Shown here piece after piece: positions 26,013 through 35,152 of a stretch of 64,000 nucleotides of DNA; within the stretch, counting starts at the first letter, position 1; the number at the start of each line of letters is the position of its first letter. The stretch spans positions 124,001 through 188,000 of the forward strand of contig JAJCXR010000038.1 of assembly GCA_029263315.1 (NCBI GenBank), read 5' to 3'. Made by a program: the position numbers and the translations under genes. Below the pieces are notes generated by a model. That model saw only the letters and a program-made list of their open reading frames with translations, was not told where the DNA came from and ran no database searches. The DNA is from Acidobacteriota bacterium (GTDB lineage Bacteria > Acidobacteriota > Thermoanaerobaculia > Multivoradales > J023).

Positions 26013-27755
26013 TCAACCGCCCACCGAAAATCCGCGGCTCACCACCGAGGTGGCGGCGCCGATTTCGTCCCGCATGCCGATGGCCAAGAGCAGGCGGCCG
26101 TCGCGGGTCAGGAGACGGTGTTGGAATTGGTAGAAATGTTCCTGGGCGAGGGCGAAGTTGGCCTTCGAGATGTCGATGGGGACGGAGATTTCCTGAATTG
26201 GTGACATGGAGCCGTCTTCGTCCTTGACCGCCAAGTAAAGGCGCAAACGGGCGCTGTGGTGCTCCTCTTGGGGCAGGAAGGCCAGCTTGCCCATGGGAAT
26301 GCGGACCACGACGGGGACTTCGTAGAGGCCCGACACCGACTGCCGCTCCCCGGCACCGACATCGATTTCCAGCCCTAGATCATTGCGCTGATAGCCATAG
26401 TAGAGGGCCGCCAGGGTGGCGTCCCCCACCTGCCGGGACGGGGCCTTGTCGCGGAAGCCTTCGCGGTGACGGATATTCAGACCCTTACGATCCTTCACCC
26501 GCACTTCGATGTTGTGGTAGCGCCCGAAGACGCCGCCGAGCTGGAAGCCGAGGGAATAGTAGGTCGAGAAATCGTCCGCCAGACGGTCCAACATGGGTTG
26601 GAAGTTATTGGTGCCGATGATCGCCTGGCCACCGGTTTCACCGGCCAACATGTAGAGAGGATCCTTGAGGCTGGAGAAGTAGATCTGGTCGATCTGGGCG
26701 CCACCGCGGGAGGTGGCGTTCTCCACATCGTTGAAGGTATAGGCCCGCAAGCCGGCCGCTTCGATGGTGTAGAAGGTGATGCGGTGAGCATTGGCCTGGC
26801 GGGTGATCTCGGCGAAGTCGCGGCTGAGGTCATAGCGGGCGATGCTCGACGAGATGTTGATGTCGCCGTAGGTTTCTTCCATGGCGTAGAAGATGTCTTC
26901 ACCGGCCCGCATGGCGATGCCGTCGCTGACGTAGAGGATGGCTTTGCGACCGGGCAAGCCAGCAAGGCTCTCGACGAAGCTCTTGAGGGCGCGGGTGCCG
27001 TCCTGGACCTCGCGATAGGCGGTCTCGACGTATTGATTGACCCAGCCGTTGACCTCCCAGCGTTTTTTGCCGTCGTAGATGTCGTTCAGCAGGTTGCGAC
27101 GGGCATCTGCGCCGTCGTCGGCGTGGCCGATCATCTCTTCCACATCGCGCAGCGTTTCGAGGACTCTCTTGGCGTCGGTGGTGAACTCCTGTTGCACCTG
27201 CAGGCCGCGGTCGTAGGTGACCACCATGGTCCGATCGTCCGGCGCCAGACGCTCGCTGATCATGTGGCGCACATAGCGCATCAGCCGATTACGGTTGCGC
27301 GGGTGGATGTTGAAATTGTCGATGTAGAGCACCATATGGAGCTGTTGCTCTTCGGGAAGCGAGGACTGGTCGAGGGTCTCCAGGGTGAGGCTGGGCTCGG
27401 CCCGGGCCGCCAGAAGATCGACCTGCTCACGGGCCACCCGGGTCGCTGGGTCGACGGCATAGAAATTGGAGATGGCCACCGGACGTTTGTCCACCAGGAG
27501 CTCGAAATCGTCCTTGGTCAAACCCTCGACGCGCTGGCCTTGCTTGTCGGTGACGAAGACATCGACGTTGACGACATTGATGTCGACACGGTCGATGAAG
27601 TTGGCTTTCAACAGGGTTTCGGCGTCGTCCTGGGCGAGGCACGGAAAGGTCAGGAGAACAAGCAGGAGGCAGCAGAGGCTACAGAAAATGCCGGGGCGGA
27701 GGCCAGGGGGCACGGGCCGTGCAGATCTAGAAGCTCTCTCGGGGCAAGGTGACAT
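26013..27755 (-). CDS. Secreted VWFA-related (acidobacterial type) protein
   Basis: A 580-residue protein with a signal peptide (hydrophobic FCSLCCLLLVLLTFPCLAQ, cleavage after the Ala-Gln region). Residues about 55-100 carry the family entry motif: VNVDVFVTDKQGQRVEGLTKDDFELL, followed by SNFYAVD. The von Willebrand A fold follows, with LPGRKAILYVSDG in the middle and YYSLGF near 400. The first metal-site motif reads IDNFNI rather than the usual DxSxS, so a MIDAS metal is doubtful. GGAG lies six bases before ATG 27755. Function of the family is unknown; the domain name comes from its abundance in acidobacteria. It is divergent from a related gene trio. Confidence 0.88.
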   Translation of the reverse strand: MSPCPERASRSARPVPPGLRPGIFCSLCCLLLVLLTFPCLAQDDAETLLKANFIDRVDINVVNVDVFVTDKQGQRVEGLTKDDFELLVDKRPVAISNFYAVDPATRVAREQVDLLAARAEPSLTLETLDQSSLPEEQQLHMVLYIDNFNIHPRNRNRLMRYVRHMISERLAPDDRTMVVTYDRGLQVQQEFTTDAKRVLETLRDVEEMIGHADDGADARRNLLNDIYDGKKRWEVNGWVNQYVETAYREVQDGTRALKSFVESLAGLPGRKAILYVSDGIAMRAGEDIFYAMEETYGDINISSSIARYDLSRDFAEITRQANAHRITFYTIEAAGLRAYTFNDVENATSRGGAQIDQIYFSSLKDPLYMLAGETGGQAIIGTNNFQPMLDRLADDFSTYYSLGFQLGGVFGRYHNIEVRVKDRKGLNIRHREGFRDKAPSRQVGDATLAALYYGYQRNDLGLEIDVGAGERQSVSGLYEVPVVVRIPMGKLAFLPQEEHHSARLRLYLAVKDEDGSMSPIQEISVPIDISKANFALAQEHFYQFQHRLLTRDGRLLLAIGMRDEIGAATSVVSRGFSVGG

Positions 27756-28009
27756 GGGGGCTCCAAAGGGGAAAGATCGCGGTCTCGGGTCTCGTGTGAT
27801 GCCGAGCCCACACCGGCTCGAGCCTCACGGTGGCTCATTATAGCCCGCACGCTGATAAGCTCATGGACGGTTTCATCCCGGAGTCCAACCCTCTCGTCCC
27901 TGTTGCGTATCCCTGTGCACAGGAGCTCGGGTAGTATCGTCACCGGCCAGAATTCCGAAAACTACACGACATCGCTCGAGCGGTGCCGTTCGCAGACTGC
28001 GAGGAGCGT
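27756..28009. promoter_or_regulatory. Divergent promoter region between VWFA genes
   Basis: The 254-base region separates two divergently transcribed VWFA genes. On the minus strand a perfect TATAAT lies at 27837-27842, about 80 bases before ATG 27755; no strong -35 is seen 17 bases upstream of it. For the plus-strand gene I see GAGGAG just before ATG 28010 and only weak promoter elements (TAGTAT near 27932). Confidence 0.4.
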
Positions 28010-29824
28010 ATGCCATCGGCTAAATTGCTGGCTGTCGGAGTCTTGACCCTGCTCGCCTGCTGCCTGGGCTCAGGCTCGGTCCACGGCGACAATCCGCCGT
28101 CACCATGGCCCAAGGTCTTTCGCGACAGCACGTCGGTCGAGGTGGTCAATCTGGAAGTGTTCGTGCGCCGCGGGGACGGGCAGCCCGTCTCCGATCTCCG
28201 GGCGGAGGACTTTTCCCTCGAGGTGGATGGCCAAGAGGCGGAAATCAGCAACTTTTACGCCGTCAGCGGTGGGGGCTTGAAGCTCGACGGGATGGCGTCG
28301 CCCGGCGACCGGGAAGACACCCCGGACGATATCGAGCCCCTGCAACGGCGCCTCCTGGTGATCTATGTCGACAACGCCAACCTGACGGTCAGTGGACGGG
28401 CCCGGGCGTTCGAGCACTTGCGCGAGTTTCTTCTCGAAGCCTGGGACGAGGACGTCGATGCTCTGGTGGCCAGCAATGGCGGCTCCGGCCTCGAAACGGC
28501 GCTGCGGGTGACCCAGGGGCTGACCTCCGTGCCCCATGAGATCTTCTTCGCCCTCGAGCAACTGCAGGATATCGCCCCGGGCGGCAACCGTTTCGATGTC
28601 GAAGAGCGGCTCATGGTGCGCGACTTGGAAGCGATCAACGTCGATGTCGCGGCGGGATTCATGGCCATCAAGGGGGATCCGGAGGAGGATCGCTCGGTGG
28701 GTATCGACCAGGCGACCAACCAAGCGGCGGCGTTATTGCCACAGCTGCGGCAGCAGGCGCAACTGCGCTATGACCACGTCGTGCAATCCCTCGATGTCCT
28801 GCGCCAGTTGATCGACCTTTCCCTCGGCGTGCCGCGACGCACCTCGCTGCTTTACGTCGGCGATCGGCTGGCCCTGCGTCCCGGCGAAGCCCTCTTCGAT
28901 CTCTACAGTGAGCGGTTGTCGAGCGTTACCTCTTTGGCCGGCAATCTGGCCGGGGACCTGGACGTGGCGCGCTACGATGCGACCTCCGAATTCCTTGAAG
29001 TGGTGCGTTTGGCCAACAGCGGTGGTCTCACCTTCTATGGTCTCAACGCCTCTCCGTCGGCGGCCCTGGAACGGGGTGGAGCGGGGGCGACGACCAACAT
29101 TTGGTCGCCCCGTGCCGCCAGCTTGTTGGAGCGCGGCCGTCGCGAGTCACAGCAGGTGCTGGCGGACGGTACCGGGGGGCGCGCCAGCCGCAGCGCCTCC
29201 GATGTCTCGGCGGTGCTGCGCAGCGTCATGGACGATTTCAACGAATTCTATTCCCTGGGTTTTGTCCTGCCGCCGGGGACACGGCAAGTCAACGAAGTCA
29301 AGGTGCGCCTGCGACGGCCCGAGCACGCCGACTTGGAGGTGCGCTCACGGCGTAGTCTGAAACCACGCTCGGTGGACGAAAGCATGGCGCAGCAAGCCCT
29401 GGCGGCGCTGGTCCTCGACAGCGTCGAGGATCCCATCGGCATCACCTTGGAGGCCCTGGATCCGACGCCCGGAGACAAGGGTCTGCTCATCGTCCCGTTG
29501 CGGTTGGGCATCTCCTTGGGGCGCTTGGTGCTGGTGCCGGACGGCCCGGAGCATCAAGCGGCGGTGTCTCTCTACGTGGCGGCCCGTGACGCCGGCGGGC
29601 GTACCTCGCGGGTCTTGCATCATCAGTGCCCGATTCGCATTCCCAACAAGGAGCTGTTGACCGCCCTGGGACGCAGCGCCGTCTGCGGCTTGCAGCTGCA
29701 AATGCGGGCCGGCGAGCAATCCGTGGTGGTGGTGGTGCACGACGAGCATGCCGCCCGTACGGCGACCGCGAGGTTGCAGCTGAATCTGCCGCCGGCCACC
29801 GCCTTGGACATCGCTGAGCGCTGA
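28010..29824 (+). CDS. Secreted VWFA-related (acidobacterial type) protein
   Basis: A 604-residue protein from ATG 28010 (GAGGAG just upstream; an in-frame ATG at 27983 is less well placed). Signal peptide LLAVGVLTLLACCLGSGSVHG. It repeats the family pattern: VEVVNLEVFVRRGDGQPVSDLRAEDFSLEVDG, SNFYAVS, then the VWA fold with YVDNANL at Asp121 (again D-N-x-N, not DxSxS), VPRRTSLLYVGD and FYSLGFVLPPG. The C-terminal 120 residues form a beta-rich region. The stop overlaps the next ATG (TGATG). Likely periplasmic or surface exposed; role unknown. Confidence 0.85.
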   Translation: MPSAKLLAVGVLTLLACCLGSGSVHGDNPPSPWPKVFRDSTSVEVVNLEVFVRRGDGQPVSDLRAEDFSLEVDGQEAEISNFYAVSGGGLKLDGMASPGDREDTPDDIEPLQRRLLVIYVDNANLTVSGRARAFEHLREFLLEAWDEDVDALVASNGGSGLETALRVTQGLTSVPHEIFFALEQLQDIAPGGNRFDVEERLMVRDLEAINVDVAAGFMAIKGDPEEDRSVGIDQATNQAAALLPQLRQQAQLRYDHVVQSLDVLRQLIDLSLGVPRRTSLLYVGDRLALRPGEALFDLYSERLSSVTSLAGNLAGDLDVARYDATSEFLEVVRLANSGGLTFYGLNASPSAALERGGAGATTNIWSPRAASLLERGRRESQQVLADGTGGRASRSASDVSAVLRSVMDDFNEFYSLGFVLPPGTRQVNEVKVRLRRPEHADLEVRSRRSLKPRSVDESMAQQALAALVLDSVEDPIGITLEALDPTPGDKGLLIVPLRLGISLGRLVLVPDGPEHQAAVSLYVAARDAGGRTSRVLHHQCPIRIPNKELLTALGRSAVCGLQLQMRAGEQSVVVVVHDEHAARTATARLQLNLPPATALDIAER

Positions 29825-31992
29825 TGGAACGCCGATCTGTGGGCGCCCTCCGGACCGTCTCGGCGTGGGTGTTGGCCTTGATGTCCATGGCGATGTCGAT
29901 GTCGATCTCGGGCTGGCCGCTATCCGGGGTGGCGGCAGCGGCGCAAGATGCGGCGGCGTCGACGGTTGCCGAAGGTTTTGTCGGGCGGATAGCGAGCACC
30001 GACACCGGGGGCCTCGAAACCCGCTCGGCAGCCTTGATCCTCAGCGGACAGGAGGGTGGCGAGGTGCCGGTGGCGCTGGTCGCCGGGCTGCGGCCAGCGG
30101 AGCAGGGTTCGCCGGCCTCCGGAGTCGATCTGTGGTGCACCCTGGCGGCATCCCACCTGCTGGCCGGATGGCCCGAGGACGAGGATTTACTGGTGGAGAT
30201 CTACGCCTATGCCCTCGACTACAACGACGGCGTGGCGCAATACTCGAGTCGCGCCTTTCATCTCTCGAAGGAGATGCACGGCGTCGCCTTGGCGGCCGGG
30301 GAAGCGGTGCACGTCTCCACCCATCTTCCCCTGTCACCGGGGGCATACTCCCTGCGACTGCTGGTCCTGTTGCGGCAGACGGGGCGCCTGGGCATGCGGG
30401 TGAAGACGATCACCGTGCCGGCGGCCGACACCATGGCAGCGCCGCAAGTGCTGCTCTTGCAACCGGCCCACGGTCTGTTGGTTTCGGGCCAAGGGACGGA
30501 GCTGGCTCCCGGGGTGGTGGAGATTGCAGGACGGCCTTGGATTCCCCAAGAGTGGCCGGATTTGAGCCTCGTGGATCGACTGTTTCTACGCCCGTCGGCG
30601 ACGCCTGGGCCGGCGATATCCGAAGCGCTGCAGATTCTCATCCAATCGCAGAGCGGTGACACCCTGCGGCGCCTGACGGCGACGCCGCGCCCGGTGGCCG
30701 GTCGGGCCGCTGGGTCGACCCTGGCGGAGGTCGTCCTGGAGCCCACGGGGCTACCGGCGGGACAGTATGTGTTGATTCTGGAAGGGGTCGAGGGAACGCC
30801 GGGTGATGGCGCGCCGGCCGATAGGCTTGGGGTGCGGATTGGGGCGGCGACTTCCACCGCGGCCGCGTCCACGGCGGCCGCGTCCACGGCGGCCGCTGCG
30901 GAGGACGGACGCACCGTCGGCTCGATCTCCGGGCCGAGACCGCAGGAGCAGGCGTTTGGAAAGCAAGGATTGTCGCGGCAGTATTTGCAGGTCTTGCAGC
31001 TTCTGGCATCGCCCGAGAACGGCGAGGGAGCCCTGGGGGCGTTGGTGGCGATGGAAGACACCGCCATGGGGGACGGATCCCCCAAGCTGCAAGCTCGGGT
31101 GATGACCGCCGAGCTGTCGGTGGCCAATTATTTGGCGGCCCGTCAGGCGAGTCTGCTAGAGCCCCTGGTGGTGTTGCACGAAGAGGCCTACCGCCACTAC
31201 CGGAGTCTGGGTCGGTTGCTGCTCGCCACCCATTCCCGCAAAGTGACGGCCCGTCTCCTCGAGCTCTATGGCGAACGTCAGAAAACGGCTGCGGTGAAAC
31301 GGCTGCGGGCTGAGATCTTCACCAGCCAAGCCGGCTTTCTCCTCGAGCTGGGTTCGACCTTGGCGGCGCGCAATGCCTTGGCGAAGGCTTTGGAAGACGA
31401 CCCGCGACTGCCCTCCGCCCTCTACCTACAGGCTGCCATCATGGAGGCCTTGGGGGAGTATCAGCGCACGGTCGATTACCTGCGTCGTCTGCAGGACACC
31501 CCAGCCGCCGACGGCGTGGCCTTCGACGATGCGGCCAAGCTGCGACTGGCCATCAATCTGCGGCGTTTGGGCAAGAAGGAAGAGCAGGCGGAGGAGCTCT
31601 TTCAGCAGTTGATCGAGCGGCCGGCGAACGACTGGGTGACGGTGGTGGCATATCAGGAGTTGGCGACCCTGCTGGCCGCCGCCGGACGCAGCGACGAGGC
31701 CTTGGTGGTTCTGAAGCAAGGGCTCGCACGCCTTCCCGAGGCCGCCCGCTTGATCATCCAGATGGCCTCGCTGCTCGATGCCCAGGGGCGGCCCTCGGAA
31801 GCTCGGCGATGGGTGGCTTCGATCGATTGGGTGGCCCAGAGGTTCCAGGATACGCCTCGCTTCATTTATGGCCAATGGCCCGTCGATCAAGTCGCCGTCG
31901 TTCGGCGCAGCTTGCGGCGGCGCCAGTTGGAGTCCCTGCCGGACCTGCTCCATCACCTGCAGAACGGCGGCGAGCCGCAGGGGACGTCATGA
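29824..31992 (+). CDS. Secreted protein with C-terminal TPR-like helical repeats
   Basis: A 722-residue protein with an N-terminal hydrophobic segment rich in Met and Ser. The first 330 residues are beta-rich and unrecognised. A low-complexity linker built from STAAA units (coded by a 15-base tandem repeat at about 30853-30895) separates them from a helical C-terminal half. There, repeats such as ARNALAKALEDDPRLPSALY and LLAAAGRSDEALVVLKQGL are tetratricopeptide-like. It is translationally coupled to VWFA genes on both sides (TGATG and ATGA overlaps), so the three products probably work together in the envelope. The partner relationship is inference. Confidence 0.75.
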   Translation: MERRSVGALRTVSAWVLALMSMAMSMSISGWPLSGVAAAAQDAAASTVAEGFVGRIASTDTGGLETRSAALILSGQEGGEVPVALVAGLRPAEQGSPASGVDLWCTLAASHLLAGWPEDEDLLVEIYAYALDYNDGVAQYSSRAFHLSKEMHGVALAAGEAVHVSTHLPLSPGAYSLRLLVLLRQTGRLGMRVKTITVPAADTMAAPQVLLLQPAHGLLVSGQGTELAPGVVEIAGRPWIPQEWPDLSLVDRLFLRPSATPGPAISEALQILIQSQSGDTLRRLTATPRPVAGRAAGSTLAEVVLEPTGLPAGQYVLILEGVEGTPGDGAPADRLGVRIGAATSTAAASTAAASTAAAAEDGRTVGSISGPRPQEQAFGKQGLSRQYLQVLQLLASPENGEGALGALVAMEDTAMGDGSPKLQARVMTAELSVANYLAARQASLLEPLVVLHEEAYRHYRSLGRLLLATHSRKVTARLLELYGERQKTAAVKRLRAEIFTSQAGFLLELGSTLAARNALAKALEDDPRLPSALYLQAAIMEALGEYQRTVDYLRRLQDTPAADGVAFDDAAKLRLAINLRRLGKKEEQAEELFQQLIERPANDWVTVVAYQELATLLAAAGRSDEALVVLKQGLARLPEAARLIIQMASLLDAQGRPSEARRWVASIDWVAQRFQDTPRFIYGQWPVDQVAVVRRSLRRRQLESLPDLLHHLQNGGEPQGTS

Positions 31993-33305
31993 GCCCCGTG
32001 GCCGCCGGGAGTTGCGAGCATCATCCCTCGGAGATCGCCGTGCCAGCTCACCGTTTGCCCCGTCGTTTGCCCCGCTGCTTGCCTCACCCTCATCCTGCGC
32101 TGGGCCCACTGCTGTGGACCCTTGTCGTTGTGCTGCTGGTCGGCACCACCGTCGCCCTCGGGGCCGACGAACGCCAACCGATCAGCGTTTCCTTGGATCG
32201 TCCGGACCCCTTCGAGCCGGCCTTCGGCGAGGTGGAGATCGAAGCGGTGGTGGTGGCCGACGAGCCCATCGAGCGCGTCGTTTTCTATGTCGACGGCATC
32301 GTCGTCGGACAGCTCGAAGCGCCGCCTTGGGAATGGCGGACGGATCTGGGGGATGATGTTTCCGAGCATCGCTTCGAGGTCATCGCCCACGGGGTCTCCG
32401 GCGACCGCGGCCGGGGCGGTTTGACGACGCCCGGCTTGCGGGTCGACGAAGAGCTGGCCGTGCAGCTACAGCAGCTGTATGTGACGGCCAGCCAAGGAGG
32501 GCAGCGGGTGCTCGATCTGACGATGGAGGATTTTGCCATCATCGATGATCGTCAGCGGCAGGAGATTGTCACCTTTGCCCGCGGCGACATTCCCTTTACC
32601 GCCGCCGTGCTGGTGGATGCGAGCCGCAGCATGTCCGGCGATAAATTGCAGTCCGCCCTGCGCGGCGCGCAAGCGTTCTTCGGCGGCATGCAACGCCTCG
32701 ACGAGGGCAAGCTGTTGGTCTTCTCGGATCGCATCCTGCTCGCTTCGCCCTTCACCACCTTCGCCGAGGTGCTCACCGCTGGCCTCGGACAGGTGGAAGC
32801 GCAGGGCGGTACCTCGCTCAACGATCACCTCTACCTGTCACTGCAACAGCTCGAGGCCCGGCAAGGTCGGCGGGTGGTCATCCTGCTTTCCGACGGGGTC
32901 GATTCCCACAGCGTGCTGTCGATGGCGAATGTCTTGCCCTCGGCGCGTCGCAGCCAGGCGCTGATCTACTGGTTGCGTTTACCCTATCGCGGGGGCCAGG
33001 CGGTGGCCGATGACGAGCTGCCGGCGTTGACCACCGCCTGGCGAAACACCGCCTCCTACCGCCAGGAATATGAGCTCTTGCGACGCACCGTGGCGGAGAG
33101 CGGAGGGCGCATCCTCACCCTGGGATCGCTGCAGGAGATCGGCCTCGCTTTTGGTGAGATCCTCACCGAGCTGCGGCAGCAGTACGTCCTTGGCTACTAC
33201 CCGTCAGCGCGCCGCGGTGATGGCAGCTGGCACCGGGTGCAAGTGCGATTGCGTCGCACCGACGTCGAGGTGCGCAGTCGGGACGGCTACCTCGATTTAC
33301 CGTGA
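31989..33305 (+). CDS. Secreted VWFA-related protein with intact MIDAS motif
   Basis: A 438-residue protein from ATG 31989, which overlaps the preceding stop (ATGA). After an Arg/Pro-rich start there is a membrane or signal segment (LLWTLVVVLLVGTTVALGA). Residues about 60-165 look like an Ig-like or beta sandwich module. The VWA domain has the canonical metal site DASRS at 210-214, then GGTSLNDHLYLSL and VVILLSDGVDSHS. The C-terminus contains ELRQQYVLGYYP, the usual end of this family. Of the three VWFA proteins here it is the only one with a canonical metal site. Confidence 0.87.
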   Translation: MSPVAAGSCEHHPSEIAVPAHRLPRRLPRCLPHPHPALGPLLWTLVVVLLVGTTVALGADERQPISVSLDRPDPFEPAFGEVEIEAVVVADEPIERVVFYVDGIVVGQLEAPPWEWRTDLGDDVSEHRFEVIAHGVSGDRGRGGLTTPGLRVDEELAVQLQQLYVTASQGGQRVLDLTMEDFAIIDDRQRQEIVTFARGDIPFTAAVLVDASRSMSGDKLQSALRGAQAFFGGMQRLDEGKLLVFSDRILLASPFTTFAEVLTAGLGQVEAQGGTSLNDHLYLSLQQLEARQGRRVVILLSDGVDSHSVLSMANVLPSARRSQALIYWLRLPYRGGQAVADDELPALTTAWRNTASYRQEYELLRRTVAESGGRILTLGSLQEIGLAFGEILTELRQQYVLGYYPSARRGDGSWHRVQVRLRRTDVEVRSRDGYLDLP

Positions 33306-33306
33306 G

Positions 33307-33340
33307 CCGGACCACGGCGTAAAGCCCACCGTCGGTCCGG
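33307..33340 (+). terminator. Hairpin after the VWFA operon
   Basis: CCGGACC and ACGG (33307-33317) pair with CCGT (33329-33332) and GGTCCGG (33334-33340), giving an 11-bp stem with one bulged C. There is no U-tract, so factor-independent termination is uncertain. It lies two bases after the last VWFA stop codon. Confidence 0.45.
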
Positions 33341-33368
33341 AAGTGCATTTCGCGTTAGACTTCAGGCC

Positions 33369-33908
33369 ATGGACAACCACGACAAGCCCCCTTCTGAAGT
33401 TGAGCCACGCCGTCGCCGATATCGCCGGGCGGGATCCTGGTATGCCGGTTTGGGTAGCCTGGTGATTTTGGTGACCTTGGCGACACCGGAGATGGTGCGG
33501 CCCGAGCTACGCGGCGAGCTGGTGCACGCTTGGATCGGGCAAATGGCCATCCTGCTCTTCGGCGCTCTGATCGCCTGGGGCGATGGCGTCTTTGCCTTCG
33601 GTTTTCGCCTGTTGGGTTTGGCCGGGGAGCGGGCGCAGCGTTGGGGAGAGGCCTGGCAGACTTGGCTGGCCAGATTGTTGACCCTCTCCGCCCTGGGACG
33701 GCTGACGGTTTTCCTCGGTAATGGGCTGGGGCATCGTCCGCGCCTTCACCGAGATCCCTTCAGGCTGGCCCTCGAAGCGGTGGAGCCGGAGCCCCGCATG
33801 CTGTTGTGCGCCCTGCTCATGGGGGGCATCGTCGGGGTACTGATCCGTTTGGCGTGGTGGCCGCCGACCTCGAAGCGGGCGATCGCTACCGCTGCCGTGG
33901 GGCGCTGA
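33369..33908 (+). CDS. Small integral membrane protein of unknown function
   Basis: A 179-residue protein. A basic N-terminus (RRRRYRR) is followed by hydrophobic segments around 27-40, 52-68 and 147-163 (LLCALLMGGIVGVLIRLAWW). I do not recognise a family. It is translationally coupled to the downstream methyltransferase (TGATG at 33906-33910), so the two probably form a transcription unit. Confidence 0.65.
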   Translation: MDNHDKPPSEVEPRRRRYRRAGSWYAGLGSLVILVTLATPEMVRPELRGELVHAWIGQMAILLFGALIAWGDGVFAFGFRLLGLAGERAQRWGEAWQTWLARLLTLSALGRLTVFLGNGLGHRPRLHRDPFRLALEAVEPEPRMLLCALLMGGIVGVLIRLAWWPPTSKRAIATAAVGR

Positions 33909-34534
33909 TGTCCCATCACGAGGAACCAACACCGCAAGACCTCTTCGGCCTCATCGACATCTATGTCTTCGACCAGATCCTGCGCCAGCGCATTGCGCCG
34001 GGCATGCGAATCCTCGATGCCGGCTGCGGCGGTGGCCGCAACCTCGTCTACCTGCTGCGTCGGGGTTACCAGGTCATGGGGCTCGATCGCGATGTCCAGG
34101 CCATCGACGCGGTACGCCGTCTGGCGAGTCAGCTGGCCCCGTCCCTGCCGTCGGAGAATTTCCGGGCCGAGGGCATCGAATCATCTTCCTTCGACGATGC
34201 CTGTGCCGACGTGGTGCTGTGCAATGCGGTGTTACATTTTTCCCAAGGCGAGGCCCATTTTCGGGCCCAAGTGGACGGTCTGTGGCGCTTGCTGGCGCCG
34301 GGCGGGTTGTTCGTTGCCCGCTTGGGATCACGCATCACTCTGGAGGATCAGGTCGAGCCCTTGGGCGACGGTCGGTACCGCGAGCCGGGGGGGCACGAGC
34401 GCTATTTGGTGGATACCCAGGAGCTTTTGGAGGCCGGACAGCGGCTCGGCGGGCAGCTCTTGGACCCCATCAAGACCACCCATGTGCAAGGTCTCCGCTG
34501 TATGACCACTTGGGTCATGCGCAAGCAGGGTTGA
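33908..34534 (+). CDS. Class I SAM-dependent methyltransferase
   Basis: A 208-residue protein from ATG 33908. Rossmann-type methyltransferase motifs are clear: motif I MRILDAGCGGGRNLVYL, acidic motif II VMGLDRD, motif IV ADVVLCNAVLHF and the post-motif segment LLAPGGLFVARLG. The fold is similar to UbiE/Tellurite-resistance type enzymes, but the substrate is not predictable. It is coupled to the membrane protein gene and followed one base later by a second methyltransferase gene. Confidence 0.88.
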   Translation: MSHHEEPTPQDLFGLIDIYVFDQILRQRIAPGMRILDAGCGGGRNLVYLLRRGYQVMGLDRDVQAIDAVRRLASQLAPSLPSENFRAEGIESSSFDDACADVVLCNAVLHFSQGEAHFRAQVDGLWRLLAPGGLFVARLGSRITLEDQVEPLGDGRYREPGGHERYLVDTQELLEAGQRLGGQLLDPIKTTHVQGLRCMTTWVMRKQG

Positions 34535-34535
34535 G

Positions 34536-35150
34536 ATGGGACTTTACTCGCGATTTGTCCTGCCCAAGCTCATCCACCTGGCCTGCAGCTCCAAGCCCGC
34601 CATGCGGCAGCGGGCCAAGGTGGTGCCGCTGGCCAAGGGTCGGGTCCTGGAGATCGGTGTCGGCTCGGGGCTGAATCTTCCATTCTATGACGCCGCCCGT
34701 GTCGACCGGCTGTGGGGTTTGGATCCGGCGCCGGAGATGACAAAAATGGCCCGTCGGGCGATGGTCGGCCTGGCCTTCGAGGTGGAGATCCTCGGGCTTC
34801 CCGGCGCTGAGATCCCCCTGGAGGATCACAGCGTCGATACGATTGTAATGACCTATACCCTGTGCACCATTCCCGACCCCGAGGTCGCCCTGCGGCAGAT
34901 GGCACGGGTGCTCGTTCCGGGGGGACAGCTGCTGTTCTGTGAGCATGGCAAAGCGCCGGACGCGGAAGTCCGACGCTGGCAAGATCGGATCGATCCCCTG
35001 TGGGGACGCCTGGCCGGCGGCTGTCATCTCAACCGGGATATTCCGCAGCTGCTGCGCCAAGGGGGCTTTCGCCCCCAGGGTGTCGAGACCATGTACATCC
35101 CCGGCTGGCGGCCCGCCTGTTTCAATTTCTGGGGTGCCGCCATCACCTGA
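34536..35150 (+). CDS. Class I SAM-dependent methyltransferase (membrane-associated type)
   Basis: A 204-residue protein. It has RVLEIGVGSGLNLPFYD as motif I, LWGLDPAPEM as motif II and VMTYTLCTIPDPEVALRQMARVL with VPGGQLLFCEHG afterwards. The Cys-rich GCHLNRDI and the C-terminal PGWRPACFNFWGAA are reminiscent of the METTL7/TMT1 and UbiE-like groups. Substrate unknown. It converges on the tail-fibre-like gene with two bases between the stop codons. Confidence 0.88.
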   Translation: MGLYSRFVLPKLIHLACSSKPAMRQRAKVVPLAKGRVLEIGVGSGLNLPFYDAARVDRLWGLDPAPEMTKMARRAMVGLAFEVEILGLPGAEIPLEDHSVDTIVMTYTLCTIPDPEVALRQMARVLVPGGQLLFCEHGKAPDAEVRRWQDRIDPLWGRLAGGCHLNRDIPQLLRQGGFRPQGVETMYIPGWRPACFNFWGAAIT

Positions 35151-35152
35151 GC

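Noticed and set aside
30847..30900. STAAA repeats as a possible phase-variable tract
   Set aside because: The unit is 15 bases, a multiple of three, so copy number changes would only alter linker length.
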